A stretch of 64,000 nt of DNA from Antedon mediterranea (taxonomy: Eukaryota > Echinodermata > Crinoidea > Comatulida > Antedonidae): contig NC_092677.1 in NCBI RefSeq assembly GCF_964355755.1, positions 27,684,101 through 27,748,100 of the forward strand. Reading direction: 5' to 3'. A program made the position numbers and the translations under genes. This document shows, in pieces, positions 12,401 to 23,760 of the stretch (position 1 is its first letter; the number at the start of each line of letters is the position of its first letter). Under the pieces are notes generated by a model. The model was not told the DNA's origin. It ran no database searches and saw only the letters and a list, made by a program, of their open reading frames with translations.

Positions 12401-15400
12401 GTTTCTGAATTATCTCACGAAAATTGTAGAGATAAATCAAATATCTTGCAACCAAATCAGATAAGTACAAGTTACACACCAGATAACGAAAAACTTTTAG
12501 GCGACAACATTCAAGGTAAAAATGAATTACATAACATTTAGATTGTATATGACAGAGTATAGTTTAGTAATTAAAGATATACATCAACAATTGGATATGT
12601 TTCTCACACTTTTTTTTCTTATTTTAAAAGATGAGCCGTGTGTTCTCTGTGGTGTTGAAAAAGCTATTATTCCGTGTCAACAGTGTGGTGACGCAAGATG
12701 CGTTCAGTGTGACGCAAAATGGCATCGGCACAAAAACAGGAACAAACATATCAGGAACAAGACGCAAGTTTTGAAAGAGATTGCTGATGGAAATTCTAAG
12801 AAAGATACAGCCTCAGCGGTGGAGTGTGAACCAGAAATCAAGCAAGAAACAACAAACGAAACTGAAAACCAAGAAAATGATTTCGACAAAACAAACAAAA
12901 CAGGTATTTCAATAATTGACATTTATATTTGGCAGGTTTAATAGTCGAGTACTTAGTAACGCCTTTTTAATATGATAACTATATTATTTCATTCATTAAC
13001 ATTTAACAAAAATCAAAACAACAACTTAATTGAGGCCTTTCCATTTCAGAAAAAGCTTTGAATGACTGTCAGGCGATGATGGAGTCACACGTTGATACAC
13101 ATATGCATACTATTGACATGAATATAGGACATCTTACAAACATCAGAATTGACCCAACTCAGAAGCAAGCTGAAGAAGACATGACACGTCAAGCTTTAAT
13201 AGATGAGGTCACCAGTAAAGAAGCAAAATTTGATGAAGGTTGGTTTGGAGTTTATACCTATATTAGAATATTAAAGCTTATGTACCTCTGTATACGTCTC
13301 TCCAAATAAAATTTATGAAGATAATTATAAGAATTTTAATAACGTGTTTTTTTTTAAAATAAAAAACAGACACAATTTGTGATACATGTGGAGTTAAGGT
13401 TGGTACAATGACTTGTGATGAATGTGAAAATTCCAGATGTGATAGTTGTGATCAAAAGTGGCACAACCATTCAAAAAGAAGAACTCATCAACGAAGACAT
13501 CGAAAGGAAACATTGAATAAAACTACTATTGGAGGAATGGAAGAGAATTTGGATAGAGGAGAACCAGAGTTGAAAGGAATGAAAAAGGACAGCGTCAAAG
13601 AAGCCTTTGTGAACTTTGGAAATTCGGAAAATTTAGAAAAGTCATTGAAATCGAAGGAAAATAAAGAAATTCAACAACGTGTGACATTGCACAACATTGA
13701 AATGAGCTTAAACCAAATGCATTCAGAAAATATTGTGATCAAATCGTTTAAAAATGATCCAATTGTATGTGAAGACATTGCCGACAGTAGAGGTAATGTC
13801 GATGTCAAACTGGACACGACACCCAGAGGTTATAGGTCAAACAGTATTGAAATGCAATTGGACCAAATGAATTCAGAAAATGTTGGAGGTAATCCTGAAT
13901 TTAAAAACTACCAAAAGGGTCCTGAATTATTTCCCAGAAATGGTGGAGATACATCGGATGTCTTGCAACCAAATCAGACAAGTACAGGTTATAGGTCAGA
14001 TAATGAAGATATTCAAGGTAAAAATGAAATACATTATTATACCAGTATACAATTGATATGTTTCCCACAAATGATAATGGTTTGTTTTATTGTTTTTAAA
14101 AGATGAGCCGTGTGTTCTCTGTGGTATTGAAAAAGCTAGTATTCCGTGTCAACAGTGTGGTGACGCAAGATGCGTTCAATGCGACGCAAAATGGCATCGA
14201 CACAAAAACAGGAACAAACATATCAGGAACAAGGCGCAAGTTTTGCAAGAGGTTGCTGATGGAAATCCTAAGAAAGATACAGCCTCAACGACGGAGTGTA
14301 AACCAGAAATAAAAAAAAATGATAAAGAAACAAAAGGAGGAACTGAATGCAAAGATAATGAAAATGATTTTGACAAACCGACAAAAGGTAAAGGGTCATT
14401 TTTTCTGAATTGTGAAAACTGTTTTGTTTATAAAAAAAACAAAAAAACAAGAGGAAAATGTTTGTTATCATGCTAAGAAAATGTAATAAAGAAAGTATGT
14501 TTATTTTGAATTGTTCCTTATGATTGAAGCATAGGTTACCGTACCATTTAGGAATATACTATTCTAGATCTCAATTATTTATTGTATTATTATGTTAAAG
14601 AACCATGTGTTCTTTGTGGTGTCGATGACGCAATTATCCACTGTGACGAGTGTGGTGACGCAAGATGTATAAAATGTGACACGAAATGGCATCGACACAA
14701 GAAGAGAAATTCACATAAACGAAACCAGCCTCCTTCTAATATCGAAGGTATAATAGGTTACAGCAGCACTATTACACTACCTAACATAATGCCAGAAAAG
14801 GAGTTCAGTGATCCTGGAATCGGAGACGGTGAGTTGTTCCTTATACCAAGATATATTAGGCCTACTTATGAACTGATGATTGAAATGCGCATATAATCGC
14901 GCTTTCGTTTCAAGAGAATAAATTCTTCAGTTGCCAAAAACAGACTTCAATGCATGTTATTTGTTCATTGCAGAGATTGAACCATGTGGCATTTGTGGCA
15001 AGGAAGATGGAGCTATTATTTGCAATGAATGTGTATATATTTTCTGTAAAATTTGCGATGAAAAATATCATCATCATAAAGATAGAAAGACACACGAAAG
15101 AAGACACAAAGGTAACAACAATTTGTTAACAAAATATAATTTTAATTGTATCCGTAATCTATAAGACAAAACGAGTATATATATGAATATACGCATGCGT
15201 ATAATCCAAGCGGCTTTGGGTTCGCGTGCTAATGAATTCACCTCGTGTGGAGAACAGCTTAAACTTTGTGTTGACCGCAAAATAGTCCGTTTTTCAGTTA
15301 ATATTATATTGACATCTTACAGAAAGTAACCAGAAAATATCGGACAGAGTTGAAAATAATCTGAATCAGCCGGAAACGATGCCAGTTGGCATAAACGAGG

Positions 15401-17246
15401 TTTCCCAAAAACTAAAATCCGATTATGAAGTTGTAACGGAGAAAATCAACGCATTGGAATTAAGATTACAACATATGGACTACAAAGGGGATGAAGAACG
15501 CAAAGATATAGAAGGCGAACATAAGGAATTATTACGAAAAAGGCAATTACTTATGGTACGAATAGAAGCTGTTGATGCTATTGAGAACACATCACATTCA
15601 AGCCATGCTGGTAGCACTTCTCTAAACACCTGGACGACCAAAAGTGAAGTTGCTAAATCTGATAAACCTCGAGTCGTTTCTGGAAGGTCATCACTACGAT
15701 ATGTCATAGATCACGACGTTGAAACAGATGGTCCCGTTGAATACGAAAACGGTAAGAACAAAATAAATAATGAATTTGAACTCATTATTCAGTAGTACCG
15801 AAAATACGAAAATAGCACAATATTGTGCGTTGTTGTTGATAATTAAGGAGATTCTGTATACTTTAGTCGACTCACGCTGAAAACAAGTACAGCATTTCTT
15901 ATTATTTAATTTCAGTAGCAAATCAACAACATGACTCTTCGATGCAAGATGACGTAATGATGCAGGTTAGTTCAACTTGACATGAACATATGGAATATAC
16001 AGAATAATATAGAACATTAAAATACCAAATCTTTAATGGCGTCAATTATTTAAAATCAAATAATATAAATATTTTTCATTTTAAGGAGGCGAGAAATCAG
16101 GGTTTTGATTCAGATGATATACGAATTGCCAAAGAGCAATGTAAACAATCTGGTTGTAATTTTGTTCAATGGTTAAAATTCAATTATAAGGCGTTTATTG
16201 CCGAAGTATGTAAATCCGTAACAAATGAACTTCATCAGTTAATACCAGGAGTCCGAATTGCAGAAGCCTCGGTGATACGGTCACTAGTAAAGTACCCCGG
16301 TGACGTGAACAGAGCAAAAGCAACGTGTGTTCGTAAATTCGAGGCTCAGGTAGGGACTCACTTATTTTTGCAATAGCATAGTTCTTGGTGAAACTAAAGA
16401 CAGTTTGACCATAGAAAGTAACTTGATTTGATAGACGCGCTATATAAATAGTCGCGCGCGTACGTAAGATGTTAGTACGGTACTTTAAAAATAAGGTGTC
16501 ATCATAATAATTAAATGTTACGCAGTCGCAGGTAAACTAAAAATAAATAAAATTTAATTATTGTAGATTTGCGAGATCCTTCAATTCGAGTTTAGAAAAG
16601 ACAGTCATAAACTTACTATGCACGAGGTTTCACAGTATCTGTACAAATGCAACGGTGATGTGGATAAGGTAATGGCGATGATTAAAACAGACGGCTACAA
16701 GCTTGACATTGCGGAGAGAATTTGGAAGTATGAAGACGAGATTGAGTCTGTATCTGTTCTATTGAAGAAACCAGAAGATTTTCAACAAGAAGAGGTGCGG
16801 ATAACTTATTAAAACTTGGTTCTTAATTGACGCACGGAATGGCGTACGCGCAACGCAAGTGAATCGACCAATCACAAGGGACAGATTGATCCATTGCGTC
16901 GTGATTGGTTAGTTTACTTGCATTGCGCTTACGTCCTTACGTACGACCTAGTTGAAACCAAGCTTAAAAGATCGAGATCCAACATAACAAGTTATTGTTT
17001 GCTCAACAAATACTAATGTATGTTTTAAGTGCTAGATTTCCATTTATTTACTTTATATTGTTTTGACAGAGACACAAACGCTTGATAATGGCGGAGTTTG
17101 ACCTGACCTGGGATGTAGCATCTAGATTGTTTGATAAGATTCAGGCGCATCGGCGGAATACAAAGACTGACGACAGTGAATTCAGTAGATGGGTACTGAA
17201 TACACTGCGCTACGCATCGAAACACAGAACAAATCCGACAAAATAA
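9485..17246 (+). CDS. RBR-less HOIP (RNF31) paralogue with nine B-box-like zinc fingers
   Basis: Seventeen exons join in phase (about 1,734 aa): 9485-9836, 9966-10166, 10277-10996, 11115-11402, 11672-11872, 11982-12515, 12631-12903, 13050-13238, 13370-14017, 14103-14387, 14601-14828, 14974-15111, 15323-15751, 15916-15965, 16086-16349, 16567-16794, 17070-17246. The N-terminus is Lys/Ser-rich and begins M-G-Q-N-H-T, a possible N-myristoylation site. Nine zinc fingers start near residues 187, 264, 428, 591, 769, 923, 1139, 1233 and 1311. Their pattern C-x2-C-x8-C-x2-C-x4-C-x2-C-x4-H-x7-H is B-box1-like. A coiled coil follows (about 1370-1450). Residues about 1513-1734 align exon for exon with the UBA region of the RNF31 gene at 28993-38758. 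There is no PUB, NZF, RING or catalytic Cys. It is probably a non-catalytic LUBAC-related scaffold (inference). The exon 5 start could instead be 11642, in the same frame. Confidence 0.85.
9966..14387 (+). repeat. three tandem copies of a three-exon zinc-finger module
   Basis: Modules begin at 9966, 11672 and 13050. Each has (i) a ~200-nt exon with the conserved peptide H-T-I-D-M-N-I-G and I-R-I-D-P-T-Q-K; (ii) a long exon with a C-E-T-C-type finger and an acidic linker containing Q-P-N-Q; (iii) a ~280-nt exon with a C-V-L-C-type finger and a K-K-D-T-A-S linker. The C-V-L-C exons at 11115, 12631 and 14103 are almost identical over about 120 bases. The first long exon has two fingers. Introns are also partly alike: the same ...GAGGCCTT...CAG stretch precedes each module. 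Confidence 0.9.
16813..16965. mobile_element. MITE family A copy in the last intron of the zinc-finger gene
   Basis: The left end ACTTGGTTCT and right end TTGAAACCAAGCTT are inverted. The interior carries GCGCAACGCAAGTGAATC and its inverted counterpart TTTACTTGCATTGCGC, with CCAATCACAAG / CGTGATTGG in the centre. The copy is complete but diverged. Confidence 0.7.
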
Positions 17247-18967
17247 TAATAACAATCTTTCTCCAGAAGACAACCGAAGTCAAACGTGAAGACAGTCCAG
17301 TCCCTAGGCCTACTTTTTATTTCCTTTGAACTCACCCGGTGTACCGCAAACGTGACTTTACTAATACAACTTATGAATGCTTCTATGATAAGTAACTTTA
17401 AAATTCAATGGAAATTCATTAATTCAATTCTTTGCTTCGGAATCTCTGGTCCATAGAAAGTAAAATTACATATAAATGAATTAACAATAATCACTCAAGA
17501 CTGTAATAATTACTACTAATTGAGAGATACACTTTAGGCTTAAGAAAGTAGAAAAGTGGCAATATACTGAACGCAAATGGAAAAAAACGCAGCATGTAGT
17601 AAAATACGATACGATAGAGTAAACATGCCAAAAAAACCTTTAAAAAACTTATATATCGATATAATTATATTTAGGCCTATGTCTGAGCCATCTTATAATT
17701 GATATGCTGTAGTTAACAATAGTTATTTTATTAGTTGCCTATCTACAAAATGATCTATTTCGAAAACAATGTTATTTATTTCGATAATGGTTTCTTAAAT
17801 ACAAAAATAATATTAATATAGGTCTATTCAATTAAAAAATATGAGCATAATTTCATTACGTAATCGTAAAATAAATAAGAAAATAATAAATATATGTGTA
17901 CCTGGATGATGTCAATAATTATCTCATACAAAAAAAAAACAAAACAAAAAGAGCAGCAGCGTGCAAAACATGGTAGACATTTTTGTATTGTAGAAGATTG
18001 AGGTAGGTTTCAGCTACTATTTTCAGCTTGATTAGGTTGATAAATAATATTTCTTACTGAATGTTTTAAAAGTGTATGAGACCGTTCGGACTTTACAGTT
18101 TACACATGTAATGGTCGCATGAGGTGTAAATTTTGAGATATAGGCCTAAGGAACAATTTGAACGCGTAAAAAGGTGTAAATGTAAATTTTTGTCCCTAGA
18201 GTAATTTAGGTTATACATGTGTATTTGATTTTAAAATCTGAACACAGCTCAATTGAGTTTAAAGTCCGAGCACAGCCCCCGAGTAATTTATGTTAAACGT
18301 GTAATCGAGTTTAAAGTCCGAACACAACCTTCAAGAGATAAAATGCTATATTTTTAAGCCACAGTCCTAGTAAAAATATGACCTTTTTAAGTTTTCTAAT
18401 GAAATTCATTATACCATCGTACAAAAATAAAACATTGTTGTCAATGAAATATTATGACATGAAATCACCAACAAGCGAACCGTGTGTAAAACAGACCAAT
18501 CAAAAGTATAAGTGAGTGAAATACAGCCGCGTCAACAAGCGAACCGTGTGCAAAATAGACTGTTCGACTATCATACAACCATTTTAACTGATAACAGGCG
18601 AACGTTGCTGGTTGAAAAAGTTGATGAACGAACTCACGAAGAAGCGAACCGTGTGCAAAACAGACTGTTTTAACTGAGGAACAGACGAACGGTGTGTTAA
18701 AGATGTAATGTGAGATTTTTAAGTGCAAATTAAAATTAAAAGGTAATTGATGATAATACATGTCCGTTTAAACAACTGGTGTGGACAAAACGTACCTATG
18801 GTGATATGTAGCCTTTGTACTCATGACCATGAACTTGGTCCATGGTACCATCATTAATTCATGAATATTCATTAATCTGTGATGGCATATACGGGCTAGT
18901 ATATAAAACAAAAGAAGACACATTTAAACTATTCTTCTCAATCATGGAGACATTGTACAAGCAGAAA
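17247..18967. other. intergenic region before the SLC7 pair
   Basis: AT-rich sequence with no exon recognised. It contains imperfect repeats of GAGTTTAAAGTCCGA with ACACAGC (about 18220-18330) and a set of CGAACCGTGTG repeats (18473-18705). From about 18738 the sequence matches 23581 onward, which marks the left edge of the SLC7 tandem duplication. Reading frames extending upstream of 18968 cover this duplicated 5' flank. Confidence 0.5.
18473..18705. repeat. short direct repeats upstream of the SLC7 genes
   Basis: AAGCGAACCGTGTG followed by TAAAACAGAC or CAAAAYAGACTGTT occurs near 18474, 18537 and 18643. A diverged version (ACGAACGGTGTG) lies near 18685. The spacing is irregular (about 60-105 bp). 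Confidence 0.7.
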
Positions 18968-21900
18968 ATGTCCGGTTGTAATTCGACAACGTCAAGCAAA
19001 AGTGATAGAGAAGGCGTTGCTCTTGTTCGCCAACTCTCAATCATTCCATTTTCATCGTTAATTATCGGAACGGTGATTGGATCTGGTATTTTCATTTCTC
19101 CAAAAGGAATTTTAGAATATACACATACGGTTGGATTATCCATGATAATATGGGTGGTATGTGGTTTAATTTCAACGTTAGGTGCTCTCAGTTATGGAGA
19201 ACTGGGCACAACATTCTCCAAAACTGGCGGGGATTTCATTTTTCTTTTGGAATCGTTTGGGCCTATGGCTGCGTTTTTAAGAATGTGGACCGCCATTATT
19301 GTTGTTAGGCCTGCCTCGTGGGCGGTTCTTGCTATAACATCGGCTACTTATTTAATAACGCCTTTCTATCCTAATTGTAATGTTTCATTATTAGCTGTTC
19401 GTCTTCTGGCTGCCACAATTCTTTGTAAGTATGATGATAAAATATTTTAATTAAAAATCCTTGCTATATGATTGTTGCCATTACCATTAATATTGACAAA
19501 ACGTAATGTTGAAATGTATTTAAGGGAGCTTTGATTTGCGACGACCGGGACCTAACAACTGGGCATATTATTGTGTCATTGGTCGTCTCCCTAGAATTCG
19601 CCAAAACTGTTTTTTTTTTAGGATCGAGTGCACAATAAATTATTAGTTAATTAATTATAAGTTATTTAGTAAACATTTATCAATAGTCTTGCTTTTTTAG
19701 GTGTAATTTTCTTAGTGAACTGCGTCAGTGTTCCAACAGCGTCTCGTTTGAATGTGTTTTTTACAATCGTTAAACTGTCTGGTTTGATTGTGATTGTCCT
19801 AGCCGGTATCGTGCTACTTATCCAAGGTAAACATTATTATTATTATTATTAATAATGTTATGGTAAATATAGAGTTGCATAGAGCTTGGAAAAAAAGACA
19901 ACAAATGTGAGGAGGCGAAATTGCTTCCATTATCAAGTAATCAAGTACTATTTCTTTTTGCAGGTAATACAGAACATTTTAAAGACCCATTTAAAGGAAA
20001 CGAAGAGTTTAAATGGATTGAGCTGTCGCTTGCATTTTATTCTGGATTTTTTGCATTCTCTGGTTGGTAAGTGGGTGTCATCCCTAGCTTAGACATAAAG
20101 AAAAGTAAAGCTAGAAAAAAGCAAGTCGTTTTAATTTAAGTTGTGACTGTGAAATGTAATGTATGTAATTATTGTTTTTATAATCATACTAATTATTTGT
20201 ACGTTTTTGTTTTAGGCACATTGCAGCTTCTATAACAGAAGAAGTAATAAACCCTTCAAGGTATAATATTTGTTGTGTTTTAAAATGTTTTGTTACAAAA
20301 TTCCATGCTTTACTAAGAAATTCCAAACATTATAACTGAACATAAACAACCGAAAAATTGAGGCAGGCCATTATTATTCAATATTTTGAACTCTATTAGT
20401 TCATTTTAAGAAATGAATCAAGCTTTCCTAGATTAAAAAGTAACATTCTTTTTCAAAGAAAGTTTCTATGAGTTGTAGAATTTAGAAATTCCTGACGACA
20501 GAATATGTATACGTGTGTGCAATCCCATTTCGGTTGTAAATTGCAACTCTGTAATATCAGCATTATATATTAGGCAAAGAATTGACTTGTATACCTACTA
20601 CTCTAGATTACATGGTTTTTAGTCGCGTGGACGTGACTCTATAGTTCACTATGTCGGTCGGTCGGTCTGTCGGTCTGTCTGTCGGTCCGGTATCACTATG
20701 CGTTTTAGCACGCGACTTATGGCTGTTGGCCTTGTTAAATTGTATCTGGATGATCAATAACATATATTAATTTGCAGGACAATTCCTGTATCAATAATAA
20801 TCGCCATGACGGTGATTACCAGTGTATACATCATGGCAAATATTGCATATTTCACTGTCCTATCACCAGCCGAGATTCTTGCTTCTGACGCTGTTGCATT
20901 GGTAAGTCATTCCTGATATATTTCAGTCACAAATTTACATTTCATGTCCATCTTCTTCTTCCTATTACACTCCTACTTTAACTTCTCTATATTTTCCATA
21001 TTATTTTCCATTCTCTATGTATAGCTTATATACGTTTTATTTTATCTCAACATTTTATTAACTCTCAATTTTACATATACATAATTGAATTAACATTGTA
21101 GAGTTTTGGTCAGAAGGTGTTTGGAGACTGGGCCTGGGTCTTATCAATTGTGGTAGCAGGTTCGTGTATAGGTGCAATTAATGGTGGAGTTTTGACTTCA
21201 TCAAGGTAATGTACTATTGGGTACTAAATTGTTAGAAAACTCAGATATTTTTTATTTTGTTTTATTCACGTATTGTGTCTCATTTTAGAATAAACTTTGC
21301 AGCGTCACGTGAGGGTCAATTACCTAAACTGTTATCGATGATTCACATCAACTTCAAAACACCAATGCCGTCTGCAGTCATTATGGTAACAGTACTCCAT
21401 CCTCATTTCTCGCTATCTACACACAAATAATGAATGAAAAGGTAAATTAGCGATTAACTTTTCTACTTACACTTACAAGTTATTTCTTTCTAATTTCAGC
21501 TTCCACTAACTTTACTTCTACTTGTTAGTGACAATGTTTATAGTCTTATAAATTACATGAGCTTTACATTTTGGCTGTTTATCGGCCTCACTACTGCAAG
21601 TATTCCGTACTTCAGAATGAAATATCCAGACTGGGAGCGTCCATTTAAGGTTGGCTATTATTTTTTTATTTAATTAAAAAAATGTTAGTGTTATGTTAGT
21701 GACAGTGGCGGATCCAAACATTGTGAAATGAAGTACTGAACTTCATCTCAACAACATCACCATCTATTCTTATTTTGCACCTCCACCTTTTGAATCCACC
21801 TATTAATGAACTTGAAAGAGCATACAAGGGTATTTTGAAACGTTTTTGTCTACTTTTTTTCTCCGTATTTAATGTTATATCTTGGGGTGGTTCAAACTTA

Positions 21901-22524
21901 AGGTCTTTCTGACTTATAAGACTCCCCCCACCCTACTTCATTGTATTCATTGTGTATATCCAGTATGTTATAATATTGTGGCAATTACATTGAAATTGTC
22001 TATCATTTTGCCTTATTCCAGTTTTTTTGTAAATTATTTTTTGCTGTTTTTAGTTTCCAAGTTATTATTTTTCATGGTTTCACAAGCGCCTTGAGCACTT
22101 TGTGGATATGTGCGCTTTATAAATTGTATTATGTTATCTTATCTTATCTTATTACAGGTGAACTTAGCAGTACCAATCATATTCACGTGCTTTGCGTTGT
22201 TTGTCGTTGCTATATCTCTTTACTCTGCACCAAAGGATTGTGGGGTTGGACTAGCTATTACTGTTGCGGGTATTCCACTTTATTTCATAGGTGTGCGGTG
22301 GACGAAAAAACCAGCCTGGTTTGAAGATGGGATGGGTAAGGATTTAAAAATAAATGACGGTAATATCATGGTTAAAAAAAAAAACATTTTAAATTATACC
22401 AAATAATTTGAAATCAGGGCAATTGTTTAATAATTTGTATGTTTTTTTGTCTTTAACAGATAATGTCACTTTATTTTGTCAAAAGTTAATGTTGGTGGTT
22501 GAGGCCGAGAAGAAAGAAGACTAA
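18968..22524 (+). CDS. SLC7-family amino-acid transporter light chain, copy 1
   Basis: Ten exons: 18968-19424, 19701-19826, 19964-20066, 20216-20260, 20778-20901, 21102-21205, 21289-21385, 21500-21649, 22158-22335, 22460-22524. The sum is 1,449 nt, or 482 aa, as expected for a LAT-type light chain. TM1 carries the APC signature G-x-V-I-G-S-G-I-F, the unwound substrate site. Cys137 (Y-P-N-C) sits in the loop where SLC7 light chains form a disulfide with an SLC3 heavy chain. W-x-H-I-A-x-x-I-T-E-E-V and the A-S-R-E-G-Q-L-P-K loop are also conserved. About 12 TM segments are expected. The start M-S-G was chosen because both duplicates share it; in-frame upstream ATGs lie in the duplicated 5' flank. 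Exon 8 uses a GTTGGC donor in both copies. b(0,+)AT, LAT and xCT cannot be separated here. Confidence 0.93.
20620..20739 (+). repeat. dispersed GTCGGT-repeat element, copy 2
   Basis: It lies in intron 4 of SLC7 copy 1 and is nearly identical to 967-1078. The matching intron of SLC7 copy 2 (25421-25750) lacks it. It therefore inserted after the duplication, or was lost from copy 2. Confidence 0.8.
21870..22155 (+). mobile_element. retroelement 3' end in SLC7 copy 1, intron 8
   Basis: The stretch ends in GCGCCTTGAGCACTTTGTGG, then GCGCTTTATAAATTG and a tail of TTATC repeats. This looks like the 3' end of a LINE or SINE. The tail runs straight into the acceptor of exon 9 at 22158. The matching intron end in SLC7 copy 2 is unrelated and pyrimidine-rich, so the insertion is specific to copy 1. 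The 5' limit is approximate. Confidence 0.5.
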
Positions 22525-23760
22525 AGGAAGTTATATTTATATATACGTATATATTATTATAATGATGATTTACAATCACATTAGCTATTATTGACACTAT
22601 TCCAGCCTATTGATTAAGAAAAAAAATGTTCGTAGTCCCTTTACCTATTATTCAAGTAAATTCACGGTGTAGGAATTTGATCAAATAATGTAATACAAGT
22701 TTTTAACACTAGTTAGCTTACTAGTCTGGGTTCCAGGCGGAGTTTTGACTTAATACTAGTAAAAAGATAAATATGTTTGCCCATTATCATATGCATATTA
22801 TGCACATTATGGTCTATCATTATTTTACTAGCTCTTTCATGTCTAGTACTAGCATACGGTATGACCAAGGCAATCAAACAATTCTAACTGATGCTGAGCT
22901 CCGGAGATGAAAGGGTTTATCTGTGGCTGTGACAAGATCAGTTCCACGCACCTAATAGACGTAGTCAGTACTGTTGGTATTTGTTGTTACGAACGTGTTC
23001 CTATCTTAGCAAAGTGAGCTCAGCGTCCTGTTGTTAGATTGACTTGGTATGACGGACTTAATAGTCAGCATTCACCGCAAGTACGTTAATAAACGCATGC
23101 CATAGTACTAAAGCACTTCGCTGTGGCCAAAGCATTAAAAACAAAATTATGGCCAAACGCATGAAACGGAGGCTTTGGAAGCTCGCTAGGTGGCGCCATA
23201 TTTGCCATTACAATCACACATAAACTTAAACAAGCAGAAAAAACTTTATTCAAAATATTTTATTAAAAAAAGCTAGAAAGATGCCAGGTTTTTCTAAAAG
23301 ATGCTGTTTTTGATGCATAAATATTTAAAACCAGTTCGGCAATGGTATATTTTATCACATGCGTAGGTTGTTTCCTGTTCAAAAAACGACATGCAAATTC
23401 ACTCTTGGGATGCCAGATTTAGTGTAGGAGGATGCCAAATTTGATCAAATTATGCCAGATGCTAAAAAAATCCTTGGTCTTAAACACTTTATTCTGACAG
23501 CAGCCTGCGAATTAGAGTTCTTCTCGAACATATCCTAGTCCAGAGTGATTCAATGCGATACTGATACGATAAGAATTAACAAAAAGGTAATTGATGATAA
23601 TACATGTCCGTTCAAACAATGGTGGACAATGCAGAATGGTATGTAGCCTTTGAACTCATACCATAAAAACGGTACAAGCCTAGTATATAAAACAAAAACA
23701 AACAAGAAACCTTTAAGCTCAATCAGAAAGACATTGTACAAGGAAAAGATTGGATCCAAA
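22525..23760. other. spacer between the SLC7 duplicates
   Basis: No gene was recognised. From about 23581 the sequence repeats the 5' flank of copy 1 (GGTAATTGATGATAATACAT, GTATGTAGCCTTTG), so the promoter region was duplicated with the gene. There are short AATGCCAG/GATGCCAG runs near 23280-23460. Confidence 0.5.

Noticed and set aside
14749-14755. Early donor AAG|GTATAAT for the exon starting 14601
   Set aside because: The frame stays open to a much better donor ACG|GTGAGT at 14829 in the same phase; the longer exon was preferred, though both could be used.
18842-18967. Upstream in-frame ATGs extending SLC7 copy 1 by up to 42 residues
   Set aside because: The extension is not conserved in copy 2, while both copies share the M-S-G start and align from there on.
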